Shown here piece by piece: positions 1 through 7,225 of a stretch of 9,580 nucleotides of DNA; position 1 is the first letter of the stretch, and each line of letters opens with the position of its first letter. Made by a program: the position numbers and the translations under genes. Source of the DNA: Nitriliruptorales bacterium (lineage in GTDB: Bacteria > Actinomycetota > Nitriliruptoria > Euzebyales > Egibacteraceae); NCBI GenBank assembly GCA_007119305.1, contig SKPY01000091.1:1-9580 (forward strand), written 5' to 3'. The notes under the pieces are model-generated. The model was not told the DNA's origin and ran no database searches. It worked only from the letters and a program-made list of their open reading frames with translations.

Positions 1-80
1 AGCCGATTGGCACGCTCGTGCGCCCCGACGAGCCCGGCGCTACGGCCGCGACCGAAAGGGAGGCATCACGTGAGCGCTGA
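1..80 (+). CDS. pyrH: UMP kinase, C-terminal tail (partial, 5' end outside window)
   Basis: The frame starting at base 3 reads PIGTLVRPDEPGATAATE and continues to a TGA at 78-80. The IGTLV segment resembles the extreme C-terminus of bacterial UMP kinase (PyrH), whose last strand often ends in a G-x-x-IGTLV motif. PyrH phosphorylates UMP to UDP in the cytoplasm for pyrimidine nucleotide synthesis. Only about 25 residues are visible, so the identification rests on this short motif plus the very common pyrH-frr gene order. The stop lies 11 bases inside frr, which suggests translational coupling. The tail after IGTLV is somewhat longer and more polar than in many homologues. An unrelated protein cannot be excluded from this fragment alone. 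Confidence 0.7.
   Translation, partial: PIGTLVRPDEPGATAATEREASRER
54..63 (+). promoter_or_regulatory. Ribosome binding site of frr
   Basis: GAAAGGGAGG lies 6 bases before the GTG at 70. It favours that codon over the TTG at base 7 of the same frame, which would add 21 residues that do not look like RRF and would lie inside the pyrH tail. Confidence 0.7.
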
Positions 81-639
81 CACGATCGCGGAGATCCTGG
101 CCGAGGCGAAGCACAAGATGGACGCGGCGGTCGAGCACACCCAGGGCGAGTTCGCGAAGATCCGCACCGGGCGCGCGAACCCGCAGCTCGTCACCGACCT
201 GCCGGTGAGCTACTACGACACGAAGGTGCCGCTGCAGCAGATCGCCGGGGTGAGCGTGCCCGAGCCGCGCATGCTCCTGATCAACCCGTACGACCAGAGC
301 GCACTGAAGGAGATCGAGCGGGCGATCGCCGCCAGCGACCTGGGCATCAACCCGTCTAGCGACGGGCAGGTCATCCGGGTCGTGTTCCCCGAGCTCACCG
401 AGGAGCGGCGCAAGGAGTTCGTCCGCCTCGCGCGCGAGCGTGCCGAGGAGGGCCGCGTGGCCATCCGCAACGTCCGCAGGCACGCGAAGGACCGCATCGA
501 GTCGCTCGGCCAGAAGGGCGAGGCGACCGAAGACGAGGTCCACCGGGCAGAGAAGCAGCTCCAGGACATCACCGACCAGCACACCGGGCGCGTCGACCAG
601 CTGCTGGAGAACAAGGAGCACGAGCTGCTCGAGGTCTGA
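70..639 (+). CDS. frr: Ribosome recycling factor (RRF)
   Basis: RRF acts with EF-G to split post-termination ribosomes so that subunits can start a new round of translation. From the GTG at 70 the product is 189 residues, close to the usual 185. The frame stays open upstream to base 7, but GTG 70 is preferred: it gives the family length, its first residues (SADTIAEILAEAKHKM) match the RRF N-terminus, and a GAAAGGGAGG Shine-Dalgarno stretch lies at 54-63. Visible family blocks are KIRTGRANPQLV at the first hinge, INPYDQSALKEIERAI and SDLGINPSSDG in the beta domain, and LTEERRKEF plus VAIRNVRR in the long helix of the three-helix bundle. It overlaps the pyrH end and is followed by cdsA after 20 bases. 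Nothing is missing or odd. Confidence 0.97.
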   Translation: MSADTIAEILAEAKHKMDAAVEHTQGEFAKIRTGRANPQLVTDLPVSYYDTKVPLQQIAGVSVPEPRMLLINPYDQSALKEIERAIAASDLGINPSSDGQVIRVVFPELTEERRKEFVRLARERAEEGRVAIRNVRRHAKDRIESLGQKGEATEDEVHRAEKQLQDITDQHTGRVDQLLENKEHELLEV

Positions 640-659
640 GCCGGACGCTCGGGACCCAC

Positions 660-1562
660 GTGCCACCGCCCCCTGCCGACGAGCAGCCCGACCGCCCGGC
701 TGCCGACCCCGGACGGCAGTCCGGCGCGCTCGGACGCAACCTGCCGCTCGCGATCGCCTCCGGTGTCGCGCTCGCGGCGGTGTTCCTCGCGACGTTGTGG
801 CTGTCCCCGTGGGTCTTCCTCGGCTTCGTCGGCATCGTCCTCGTCAGCGCGCTGCTCGAGCTCGACGCCGTGCTGCGCGGCACGGGGCTGCGACCGGCCA
901 CGCCGGTCGCGCTCGCGGCGGGGCTCGTGGCGCTGTTCGGGGCCTACGCCCACGGGCCGGCGGCGCAGTCCCTCGCGCTCGTGCTGCTGCTCGTCGGCAC
1001 GCTCGCCTGGGTCCTGCTCGCCCCCCCGCCCGAGGAGCGCGCGCCGCTCGCGAGCGGACGCGCGGGCGGAGTGGCGGTCGACCTCGGGGCCACCTGCGTG
1101 ATGGCTCTGTGGGTGCCGTTCCTCGCCAGCTTCCTGGCCCTGCTGCTCGCCCGCCCCGACGGGCGCTGGTACGTGATGGCGGCCATCGCGCTCACCGTCT
1201 CGAACGACATCGGGGCGTTCGCGTTCGGCAGCCGGTTCGGGCGGCACAAGCTCGCGCCGAGCGTGAGCCCCGGCAAGTCCTGGGAGGGCTTCGCCGGCGG
1301 GCTTGTGACCGTCGCGGTGCTCGCCGGGCTCATCACCGCGCGGCTGCCCGGCTTCGACCTGCCCGTGGCGCTCGCCTTCGGGCTCGCGGCCGCGCTCGGG
1401 GGCACGCTCGGCGACCTCTCGGAGAGCCTCGTGAAGCGTGACCTCGGCGTGAAGGACCTGGGGCGGATCGTCCCCGGGCACGGTGGCATCATGGACCGTG
1501 TCGACGCGATCATCTTCGCGCTCCCGGTCACGCATCTGACCCTCGTCGCGTTCGGGTTGTAG
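660..1562 (+). CDS. cdsA: Phosphatidate cytidylyltransferase (CDP-diacylglycerol synthase)
   Basis: CdsA converts phosphatidic acid and CTP to CDP-diacylglycerol, the precursor of the anionic phospholipids and phosphatidylinositol, at the cytoplasmic membrane. The 300-residue product is in the family range (about 285-306). A polar proline-rich start of about 28 residues is followed by many hydrophobic segments, starting near LPLAIASGVALAAVFLATL. The C-terminal CDS signature is complete at residues 256-282: S256, K259-R260, K265-D266, then PGHGG at 272-276 and D279-R280-V-D282. A second conserved block, DIGAFAFGSRFGRHKL followed by SPGKSWEG, is also present. GTG 660 is the first start in this frame after frr; only a weak purine stretch (CGGGA, 650-654) precedes it, so coupling to frr is likely. 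In many bacteria uppS lies just upstream, but it is absent here. Confidence 0.96.
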   Translation: MPPPPADEQPDRPAADPGRQSGALGRNLPLAIASGVALAAVFLATLWLSPWVFLGFVGIVLVSALLELDAVLRGTGLRPATPVALAAGLVALFGAYAHGPAAQSLALVLLLVGTLAWVLLAPPPEERAPLASGRAGGVAVDLGATCVMALWVPFLASFLALLLARPDGRWYVMAAIALTVSNDIGAFAFGSRFGRHKLAPSVSPGKSWEGFAGGLVTVAVLAGLITARLPGFDLPVALAFGLAAALGGTLGDLSESLVKRDLGVKDLGRIVPGHGGIMDRVDAIIFALPVTHLTLVAFGL

Positions 1563-1581
1563 TGCGCGGAAGGGCCCAGGC

Positions 1582-2721
1582 ATGAAACCCGATCCCTACG
1601 ACCTCGGCCTGGACGGTCTCGAGGCCGTCCTCGACGATCAGCCGGCGTACCGCGCCCGGCAGATGTGGGCATGGCTCCAACGCGGCGTCCACGACCCGCA
1701 GGCGATGACCGACCTGCCGAAGCCCCTGCGCCAGCGCCTCGCAGCCACGTTCGCTCCGTCCCCGGAGGTGACCCGTCAGTCCACCGCAGACGGCGGGCTG
1801 ACGCGCAAGGTCCTGCTGCAGTACGCCGACGGGGAGGCCGTCGAGAGCGTGCTCATGCTCTACCCCAAGAACGGTCGGCGCGACCACGCGCGGGCGACGG
1901 TGTGCGTGTCCAGTCAGGCCGGCTGCGCCCTCGCCTGCCCCTTCTGCGCCACCGGGCAGGCAGGCCTGCGCCGGCAGCTGACGTTCGGTGAGGTGGCGCG
2001 CCAGGTCACCGTCATGCAACGGCTGCTCGCCGGCCCCGTCGAGCTTCCGGCCGGGTGTCCACCGCAGGTGACGAACGTGGTGTTCATGGGCATGGGGGAG
2101 CCGCTGTCGAACCTCGACGTGACGCTGCGAGCAGTCCGGTGGCTGGCCACCCCCACGGAGGCGGGCGGCTTCGGGTTGTCCGCCCGCTCGCTCACCGTCT
2201 CCACGGTCGGGCTCGTGCCGGGCATCGCGCGGCTCGCCCGGCTCAAGCTGCCGATCACCCTCGCCGTCAGCCTGCACGCGCCCAACGACGAGCTGCGCGA
2301 CCACCTCGTGCCCGTCAACCGCCACTTCCCGCTGGCGCAGCTGCTCACCGCCGTGCAGCGTTACCAGGCCACCACGGGCAGGCGGGTCACGATCGAGTAC
2401 ATCCTCATCGCGGGTGTGAACGATGCCCTCGAGCACGCCGCCGAGCTCGCGCGCCGCGTGGCCGCCCTGAAGGCGCACGTCAACCTGATCCCGATGAACC
2501 CGACCCCAGGGATCGCCTGGACCGCACCGAGCGTGCAGCGCCAGCGGGCCTTCGCCCGCGTGCTCGACGAGCAGGGGGTGGCCGCGACGATCCGGCACAA
2601 CCGCGGCGGTGACATCGACGCGGCCTGCGGGCAGCTCTACGCCGACTACGCGCTCGCCAGCGGCCGCATGCTGCGGGTGGACCGGGACGCCGGGCAGCGC
2701 GCGGAGGTGGTGAGGCGGTGA
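1582..2721 (+). CDS. rlmN: Dual-specificity RNA methyltransferase RlmN (23S rRNA A2503 / tRNA A37)
   Basis: RlmN is a radical-SAM enzyme that makes 2-methyladenosine at A2503 of 23S rRNA and, in E. coli, at A37 of some tRNAs, supporting accurate decoding. The product is 379 residues, typical of the family. The CxxxCxxC cluster motif is at C115, C119 and C122 (GCALACPFC). The methyl-carrying and resolving cysteines used by this family are visible as C108 (ATVCVSSQ) and C349 (DIDAACGQL). Other conserved blocks are NVVFMGMGEPLSN, SLHAPND, IEYILIAGVND, HVNLIPMNP and the RGGDID segment. ATG 1582 is preceded by GGAAGGG at 1568-1574. The stop overlaps the dxr start by 4 bases. The related Cfr resistance methylase shares the cysteines, but the housekeeping setting in an actinobacterium favours RlmN. 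Confidence 0.95.
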   Translation: MKPDPYDLGLDGLEAVLDDQPAYRARQMWAWLQRGVHDPQAMTDLPKPLRQRLAATFAPSPEVTRQSTADGGLTRKVLLQYADGEAVESVLMLYPKNGRRDHARATVCVSSQAGCALACPFCATGQAGLRRQLTFGEVARQVTVMQRLLAGPVELPAGCPPQVTNVVFMGMGEPLSNLDVTLRAVRWLATPTEAGGFGLSARSLTVSTVGLVPGIARLARLKLPITLAVSLHAPNDELRDHLVPVNRHFPLAQLLTAVQRYQATTGRRVTIEYILIAGVNDALEHAAELARRVAALKAHVNLIPMNPTPGIAWTAPSVQRQRAFARVLDEQGVAATIRHNRGGDIDAACGQLYADYALASGRMLRVDRDAGQRAEVVRR

Positions 2722-3917
2722 GCAGCGACGCCCCGCGCCGGGTCGTCGTCCTCGGGGCGACCGGGTCGATCGGGCAGCAGGCGCTCGAGGTCATGGCGGT
2801 GCACCCCGACCGCTTCCAGGTCACCGGCCTGTCGTGCGGGGGCAACATCGGGCTCCTCGTCGAGCAGGCCCGTGCGACGGGGGCGCCGCGCGTGGCCGTC
2901 GCCGAGGCCGCGCAGGCCCCGGCGGTGCGGGAGGCGCTCGGCCCGGGGGTCGACGTGCTCACAGGGCTGCCCGGCGTGGTCGAGCTCGCCGGCGGCGAGG
3001 CGGATGTCGTGCTGAACGGGCTCGTGGGCTCGCGTGGCCTGGGCCCGACCCTCGCGGCGCTCGAGTCCGGCGCGACCCTCGCGCTCGCGAACAAGGAGTC
3101 GCTCATCGTCGGTGGGAGCATCGTCACCGACGCGGCCGCACCAGGCCAGATCGTGCCGGTCGACAGCGAGCACTCCGCGCTCGCCCAGTGCCTGCGTGCG
3201 GGCGCTGCCCGGGAGGTGGCGCGGGTGGTCGTGACCGCCAGCGGGGGTCCCTTCCGTGGACGCACACGCCTGGAGCTGGCGGGGGTCACCGCGGCCGACG
3301 CGCTCGCTCACCCGACCTGGGCCATGGGTGCGGTCATCACGATCAACTCCGCGACCCTTGCCAACAAGGGTCTCGAGGTGATCGAGGCGCACCTGCTGTT
3401 CGGGCTGGCCTACGAGGCGATCGAGGTGGTCGTCCACCCGCAGTCGATCGTGCACGGGATGGTCGAGTTCTGCGACGGCGCCACCGTGGCGAAGCTGTCG
3501 CCGCCGGACATGCGCCTGCCGCTGCAGCTCGCCCTGGGGTGGCCTGAGCGGCTCAGCTGGGCGCCGGCGCGCATCGACTGGACGCGGGCGCAGGCGCTCG
3601 AGTTCGAGCCGGTCGACCACGCCACGTTTCCGCTGCTGTCGCTGGCGATCGAGGCGGGACGGGGCGGCGGGGCGCTGCCCGCTGTCTACAACGCCGCCAA
3701 CGAGGAGGCAGTCGCGGCGTTTCTGGCCGGCACGGTGGATTTCCTCGGCATCCCGGCGGTGGTGGAGGCAACCTTGGAGAGGTACGAGCCGTCCGACCAG
3801 GTGGACCTCGCGGCGGTGCTCGCCGCCGAGGAGTGGGCCCGGCGGCACGCCCGCGCTCTGCTCCGCGGCCGAACGGCCGCGCCGGCGGGTCGCGCGCGCG
3901 CCACACGGCACAGCTGA
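2718..3917 (+). CDS. dxr: 1-deoxy-D-xylulose 5-phosphate reductoisomerase
   Basis: Dxr rearranges and reduces DXP to 2-C-methyl-D-erythritol 4-phosphate with NADPH and a divalent metal, the first committed step of the MEP isoprenoid pathway. It is the target of fosmidomycin. The product is 399 residues, as expected. The NADPH-binding GATGSIG is at residues 13-19 and ANKESLI follows at about 124-130. Metal ligands correspond to D149 and E151 (VDSEHSAL) and E220 (NKGLEVIEAH). The active-site loop HPTWAMG starts at H198, and VHPQSIVHGMVEF, LSPPDMRLPLQ and NAANEEAV in the C-terminal part are all intact. The GTG start shares the sequence GTGA with the rlmN stop and has GGAGGTG at 2703-2709, eight bases upstream. 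The last ~20 residues are a basic tail outside the conserved fold. ispG of the same pathway lies two genes downstream. Confidence 0.98.
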   Translation: MSSDAPRRVVVLGATGSIGQQALEVMAVHPDRFQVTGLSCGGNIGLLVEQARATGAPRVAVAEAAQAPAVREALGPGVDVLTGLPGVVELAGGEADVVLNGLVGSRGLGPTLAALESGATLALANKESLIVGGSIVTDAAAPGQIVPVDSEHSALAQCLRAGAAREVARVVVTASGGPFRGRTRLELAGVTAADALAHPTWAMGAVITINSATLANKGLEVIEAHLLFGLAYEAIEVVVHPQSIVHGMVEFCDGATVAKLSPPDMRLPLQLALGWPERLSWAPARIDWTRAQALEFEPVDHATFPLLSLAIEAGRGGGALPAVYNAANEEAVAAFLAGTVDFLGIPAVVEATLERYEPSDQVDLAAVLAAEEWARRHARALLRGRTAAPAGRARATRHS

Positions 3918-3932
3918 CACGATAGAGGACCC

Positions 3933-5078
3933 ATGTTCATCGCGATCTTCATCATCGCCATCGTCGTGGTGATCATGATCCATGAGTTCGGGCACTTCGC
4001 CACGGCGAAGGCCTTCGGGATGAAAGCCGAGCGCTTCTTCCTCGGCTTCGGACCGACACTGTGGTCGGTGCAACGGGGTGAGACCGAGTACGGGGTGAAG
4101 GCCATTCCCGCGGGCGGCTTCGTGAAGATCACCGGGATGAGCTCCTTCGAGGACATGGACCCCGCGGACGAACCCCGGGCCTTCTACTCCAAGCCCGCCT
4201 GGCAGCGCGCGATCGTGCTCATCGCCGGGTCCGGCACCCACTTCGTGCTCGCGATCCTGCTGCTGTGGGCTGCCTTGGCCCTGATCGGGTTGCCGTCCGG
4301 TGCGGCGACGAACACCGTGGCGGTCGTCGTCGACGACAGCCCCGCCGCCGAGGCGGGCCTGCAGTCCGGTGATGCGATCGTGGCGGTCGACGGCGTGGAG
4401 ACCGTCGCCTTCGAGGCGGTGCAGGAGGAGGTCGCCGCGCGGCCAGGCGAGACGGTGACGCTCACCGTCGAGCGCGACGACGAGCGCCGCGAGGTCGCGG
4501 CCACGCTCGCGGCACAGGAGGACGAGGCCGGGGAGCAGATCGGCTTCCTCGGCATCGCCCCGGAGGCGGAGGTCGAACGCGTGCCACCCGGTCAGGCGCT
4601 CGTGCTGACCGTCTCGGGTGACCTGTCGGTCTTCCGGCTCGCCGAGCTGACCGTCGTGGGGCTCATCGACGCCTTCAGCCCCGAGGGCCTGGCCGCCTGG
4701 ATCGGGCAGCTGACCACCGACGGCCCGCGTGAGCCGGAGGGGCCGATGTCCCTGGTCGGCGCCGGGCAGGTCGCCGGCGAGCTCGGGCGACAGGGCGACC
4801 TGTTCGGCTTCATCGCGCTCCTCGTGATGCTGAACCTCGTGCTCGGCATCCTCAACCTGCTGCCGCTGCCGCCGCTGGACGGCGGGCACGTCGCGGTGCT
4901 CGTGGTCGAGGAGGGGGTGAACAAGGCGCGCAGGCTCAGGGGGAATCACGAACGCTGGCTCATCGACCCCGCGCGCCTGACCCCCATCGCGTTGGCGGTC
5001 ATCCTGTTCTTCGGCGTGATCTTCATCACCGCCGTGACGATCGACATCCTGCGACCGGCGAGCGAGATCCTCCAATAG
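3933..5078 (+). CDS. rseP: RIP metalloprotease, site-2 protease family (RseP/Rip1-like, M50)
   Basis: This intramembrane zinc protease cuts single-pass membrane proteins, typically anti-sigma factors already trimmed outside the membrane, and so releases stress sigma factors. The 381-residue product has the zinc motif HEFGH at residues 17-21 in the first membrane helix. A second hydrophobic segment lies at about 89-116, and a PDZ domain at about 120-195 (GLQSGDAIVAVDG around D147). The third metal ligand is in NLLPLPPLDGG (N308, D316), and a last helix spans about 350-370. It has one PDZ domain, not the two of E. coli RseP, in line with actinobacterial Rip1. AGAGGA at 3924-3929 precedes the ATG closely. 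The position between dxr and ispG is shared with mycobacteria. The substrate cannot be told from this window. Confidence 0.95.
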   Translation: MFIAIFIIAIVVVIMIHEFGHFATAKAFGMKAERFFLGFGPTLWSVQRGETEYGVKAIPAGGFVKITGMSSFEDMDPADEPRAFYSKPAWQRAIVLIAGSGTHFVLAILLLWAALALIGLPSGAATNTVAVVVDDSPAAEAGLQSGDAIVAVDGVETVAFEAVQEEVAARPGETVTLTVERDDERREVAATLAAQEDEAGEQIGFLGIAPEAEVERVPPGQALVLTVSGDLSVFRLAELTVVGLIDAFSPEGLAAWIGQLTTDGPREPEGPMSLVGAGQVAGELGRQGDLFGFIALLVMLNLVLGILNLLPLPPLDGGHVAVLVVEEGVNKARRLRGNHERWLIDPARLTPIALAVILFFGVIFITAVTIDILRPASEILQ

Positions 5079-5084
5079 GGCGCA

Positions 5085-5113
5085 TTGCAGGCCGCGTGGC
5101 CGGTCGCGATGAT
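5085..5113 (+). promoter_or_regulatory. Possible promoter for ispG
   Basis: In the 73-base gap between rseP and ispG, TTGCAG (5085-5090) and GATGAT (5108-5113) are separated by 17 bases. They match the sigma-70/sigA consensus at 3 of 6 and 4 of 6 positions. A transcript from here would have a leader of about 30 bases before GTG 5152. This is the longest gap in the housekeeping block, so an internal promoter is reasonable, but such weak matches also occur by chance. Confidence 0.25.
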
Positions 5114-5151
5114 GGCTGCTGGCCGCACACCCAGGAAGGACGCGACGGGCC

Positions 5152-6321
5152 GTGGGAATCCCGCTACCGCTGCTGAACGACGCAGCCGACGCCCAAGGGC
5201 ATCTGCAGCCTCCGAGACGCCGGGCGACCCGCCAGATCGACGTCGGCGGGGTGCAGGTCGGCGGCAACGCGCCCATCAGCGTGCAGTCGATGACCACCAC
5301 GCCGACCCACGACGTCAACGCGACGCTGCAGCAGATCGCTGCGCTGAACGCCGCGGGCGTCGACATCGTGCGGGTCGCCGTGCCCCGCCAGCAGGACGCC
5401 GACGCGCTGGCCACGCTCGCCGCGAAGTCGACCGTGCCGGTCGTGGCCGACATCCACTTCCAGTGGAAGTACGCGCTGGCGGCGATCGACGCCGGCGTCG
5501 CGAAGGTGCGGGTCAACCCGGGCAACATCCACAAGGCGGGCGACCACTCCAAGATCAAGGTCATCGGTGACGCGGCCAAGGAGCGGGGGATCCCCATCCG
5601 CATCGGGGTGAACGGGGGCTCGCTCGACAAGGAGCTGCTCGCCCGGCACGGCGGCGTCACCCCGCAGGCACTCGTGGAGAGCGCGCTGTCGGAGGCGGCG
5701 CTGCTCGAAGAGGTCGACTTCGGCGACATCGCGATCTCGGTCAAGCACTCCGACCCGTGGGTCATGATCCAGACGTACCGGCTGCTCGCGGACGCCTGCG
5801 ACTACCCGCTGCACCTCGGCGTGACCGAGGCCGGGCCGGCCAAGACCGGCAGCGTGAAGTCTGCGGTGGGCATCGGCGCGCTGCTCGCCGCCGGCATCGG
5901 GGACACCATCCGGGTGTCGCTGTCCGCCGACCCGGTCGAGGAGGTCAAGGCGGGCATCCTGATGCTCGAAGCGCTCCATCTGCGCGAACGGGGGCTCGAC
6001 GTCGTGAGCTGCCCGTCGTGCGCGCGCGCCGAGGTCGACGTCTACACGCTGGCGGAGGAGGTCCAAAACGCCCTCGAGGGCATCGACGTGCCGCTGCGCG
6101 TCGCGGTCATGGGGTGTGTGGTCAACGGCCCAGGCGAGGCTCGGGAGGCCGATCTGGGCGTCGCGGCGGGCAAGGGCAAGGGCCAGATCATCCGCAAGGG
6201 TGAGGTCCTCTACACGGTGGCCGAAGCCGACATCGTGGAGGCGCTCGTGCACTTCGCGCAGGAGATGGCCGACGAGATCCGCGCCGAGCGTGGCGGGGGC
6301 AGCCCCACGGTCGTGGCGTAG
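5152..6321 (+). CDS. ispG: 4-hydroxy-3-methylbut-2-enyl diphosphate synthase (GcpE)
   Basis: IspG is a [4Fe-4S] enzyme that reductively opens the ring of MEcPP to give HMBDP, the second-to-last step of the MEP pathway. The 389-residue product has the TIM-barrel domain starting with RRATRQIDVGGVQVGG and APISVQSMTTT, then VADIHFQWKYAL, KVRVNPGNI, RIGVNGGSLD, ISVKHSD and LGVTEAGP. The C-terminal cluster domain has the iron ligands C287 and C290 (SCPSCAR), C322 (MGCVVNGPGEA) and the fourth ligand E329, at the same spacing as in E. coli (C270, C273, C305, E312). The GTG start has AGGAAGGA at 5133-5140, a slightly long 11-base spacing. It has the single-barrel form without the large inserted domain of plant enzymes. 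It probably works with dxr, encoded 2 genes upstream. Confidence 0.97.
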   Translation: MGIPLPLLNDAADAQGHLQPPRRRATRQIDVGGVQVGGNAPISVQSMTTTPTHDVNATLQQIAALNAAGVDIVRVAVPRQQDADALATLAAKSTVPVVADIHFQWKYALAAIDAGVAKVRVNPGNIHKAGDHSKIKVIGDAAKERGIPIRIGVNGGSLDKELLARHGGVTPQALVESALSEAALLEEVDFGDIAISVKHSDPWVMIQTYRLLADACDYPLHLGVTEAGPAKTGSVKSAVGIGALLAAGIGDTIRVSLSADPVEEVKAGILMLEALHLRERGLDVVSCPSCARAEVDVYTLAEEVQNALEGIDVPLRVAVMGCVVNGPGEAREADLGVAAGKGKGQIIRKGEVLYTVAEADIVEALVHFAQEMADEIRAERGGGSPTVVA

Positions 6322-6327
6322 GCGGCG

Positions 6328-7143
6328 GTGACGAGCCAGGACGATCGGGACGCCTGCGAGGTGGCCCTCGTCGCGGCCCGCGCGGCCGGGGCCGCGGTCC
6401 TGCCGCTGTGGCACGCCGGTGTGGAGGCGGGCTGGAAGGCTCGCCGCGACCCTGTGACCGCCGCCGACCGCGTGGCCGAGTCGGTCGTGCGTGCGCTCAT
6501 CACCGAGACGTTCCCCGACGATGTGGTGGTCGGTGAGGAGGGGCCCACGGTCGAGGAGAGCGGCATCGAGGGTCAGCGCCGCTGGTACGTCGATCCGGTC
6601 GACGGCACGACGAACTTCCTGAAGCGGCGACCGCGGTGGGCCGTCTCGGTGGGCTTCTGCGATGCCCGCGACCGGCTCGCGGCCGGGGTCGTGCACGCGC
6701 CGGTCACCGCCGAGACGTACGCAGCGGTGCGTGGGGGCGGGATCGTGGCGGGTGCCGGCGAGGAGCCTGCCCACCCGGCCGACGCGCTCGCTGACGTGCT
6801 GCTCGCGGTGGGCGCCCTGCGCGGGGGTCATCCCGGCGATGTGGCGGCGATGCAGGCGCTCGACGCCGCCGTGCTGTCGGTGCGGATGACGGGCTGCACC
6901 GCGCTGGATCTGTGCGATGTGGCCGCCGGGCGTGCCGACGCGTTCTGGACGAGCAGCTGCTCGCGCTGGGATCTCGCTGCGGGCGCGCTGATCGCGGCGG
7001 AGGCCGGCGCGCTCGTCACCGGCATGGACGGCCTGGCGCTCGTCGGCCCCGCCGAGCAGGTGCTCGCGGCCGGACCGGACGTGCACGACGCGCTGCTCGC
7101 ACTCATCGCCCGGGCCCAGAGCGGGGCGGCGGCGGGTGTATGA
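6328..7143 (+). CDS. Inositol monophosphatase family protein
   Basis: This 271-residue protein belongs to the Mg2+-dependent, lithium-sensitive phosphatase family (IMPase, SuhB, CysQ, HisN). Its metal and active-site residues are in place: DPVTAADR near the N-terminus, GEEG with E70, the signature WYVDPVDGTTNFL with D89 and D92, and WDLAAGALIAAEAGA with D215. Family members hydrolyse inositol phosphates, histidinol phosphate, 3'-phosphoadenosine phosphate or fructose bisphosphate, and the sequence does not decide between them. In actinobacteria inositol is needed for phosphatidylinositol and mycothiol, so an inositol role would fit with cdsA upstream, but this is inference. It starts 6 bases after the ispG stop with a poor ribosome site, suggesting co-translation with ispG. 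Its stop codon shares a base with a palindrome that precedes the formate dehydrogenase gene. Confidence 0.93.
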   Translation: MTSQDDRDACEVALVAARAAGAAVLPLWHAGVEAGWKARRDPVTAADRVAESVVRALITETFPDDVVVGEEGPTVEESGIEGQRRWYVDPVDGTTNFLKRRPRWAVSVGFCDARDRLAAGVVHAPVTAETYAAVRGGGIVAGAGEEPAHPADALADVLLAVGALRGGHPGDVAAMQALDAAVLSVRMTGCTALDLCDVAAGRADAFWTSSCSRWDLAAGALIAAEAGALVTGMDGLALVGPAEQVLAAGPDVHDALLALIARAQSGAAAGV

Positions 7144-7157
7144 CGCAACCGTTGCGT
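7143..7157 (+). promoter_or_regulatory. Perfect 15-base palindrome, candidate operator of the formate dehydrogenase unit
   Basis: ACGCAAC and GTTGCGT are exact reverse complements around a single central C. The site starts at the last base of the phosphatase stop codon and lies about 30 bases upstream of a -10-like hexamer. The half-site ACGCAA...TTGCGT resembles operators of LacI-family regulators (the PurR site has the same outer bases and an even centre). A 1-base centre makes a real hairpin unlikely, and no T-run follows, so it looks like a protein-binding dyad, not a terminator. One 7-base inverted repeat is expected by chance over a few kilobases, so the position is what gives it weight. 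Confidence 0.4.
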
Positions 7158-7186
7158 GATCTGGCACACCTGGCGCGCCGGTCGGT

Positions 7187-7192
7187 TATCCT
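7187..7192 (+). promoter_or_regulatory. Possible -10 element of the formate dehydrogenase unit
   Basis: TATCCT fits the TAnnnT pattern of actinobacterial -10 sites and would give a leader of about 28 bases before the ATG at 7226. The best upstream partner, CTGGCA at 7161-7166, is 20 bases away and matches TTGACA at 4 of 6 positions, so the -35 is poor. A change in gene function and an 82-base gap both make a promoter here likely, but its exact place is uncertain. Confidence 0.3.
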
Positions 7193-7210
7193 TGCCCACC
7201 GGTACCCGGC

Positions 7211-7219
7211 AGGGAGGAG
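7211..7219 (+). promoter_or_regulatory. Strong ribosome binding site of the formate dehydrogenase gene
   Basis: AGGGAGGAG is an almost ideal Shine-Dalgarno sequence 6 bases before ATG 7226. It is the main evidence that the protein really starts at 7226 and that the missing N-terminal [4Fe-4S] domain is not hidden upstream. The same frame has a TGA at 7157-7159 and encodes no cysteine cluster between that stop and the ATG. Confidence 0.85.
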
Positions 7220-7225
7220 CACGCG

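Noticed and set aside
7..69. The N-terminal extension of frr from the TTG at base 7
   Set aside because: It overlaps the pyrH tail, has no RRF similarity, and GTG 70 has a good ribosome site and gives the usual family length.
5091..5102. A small hairpin GGCC-GCGT-GGCC in the rseP-ispG gap
   Set aside because: A four-pair stem of GC bases is expected by chance in this composition, and there is no T-run or known riboswitch feature.
2646..5765. A 1039-residue open frame on the minus strand
   Set aside because: It is antisense to dxr, rseP and parts of rlmN and ispG, all well-conserved families. Its composition (rich in R, D, H, P, G) is typical of the antisense frame of GC-rich genes, and it shows no recognisable domain.
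7143..7157. An intrinsic terminator after the phosphatase gene
   Set aside because: The dyad has a one-base centre, so only about 5 pairs could form around a usable loop, and no T-run follows.
7161..7176. A sigma-54-type promoter (GG at 7163-7164 and GC at 7175-7176, ten bases apart)
   Set aside because: Only the GG-N10-GC core fits, the -12 region lacks TTGC, such matches are frequent in GC-rich DNA, and actinobacteria generally lack sigma-54.
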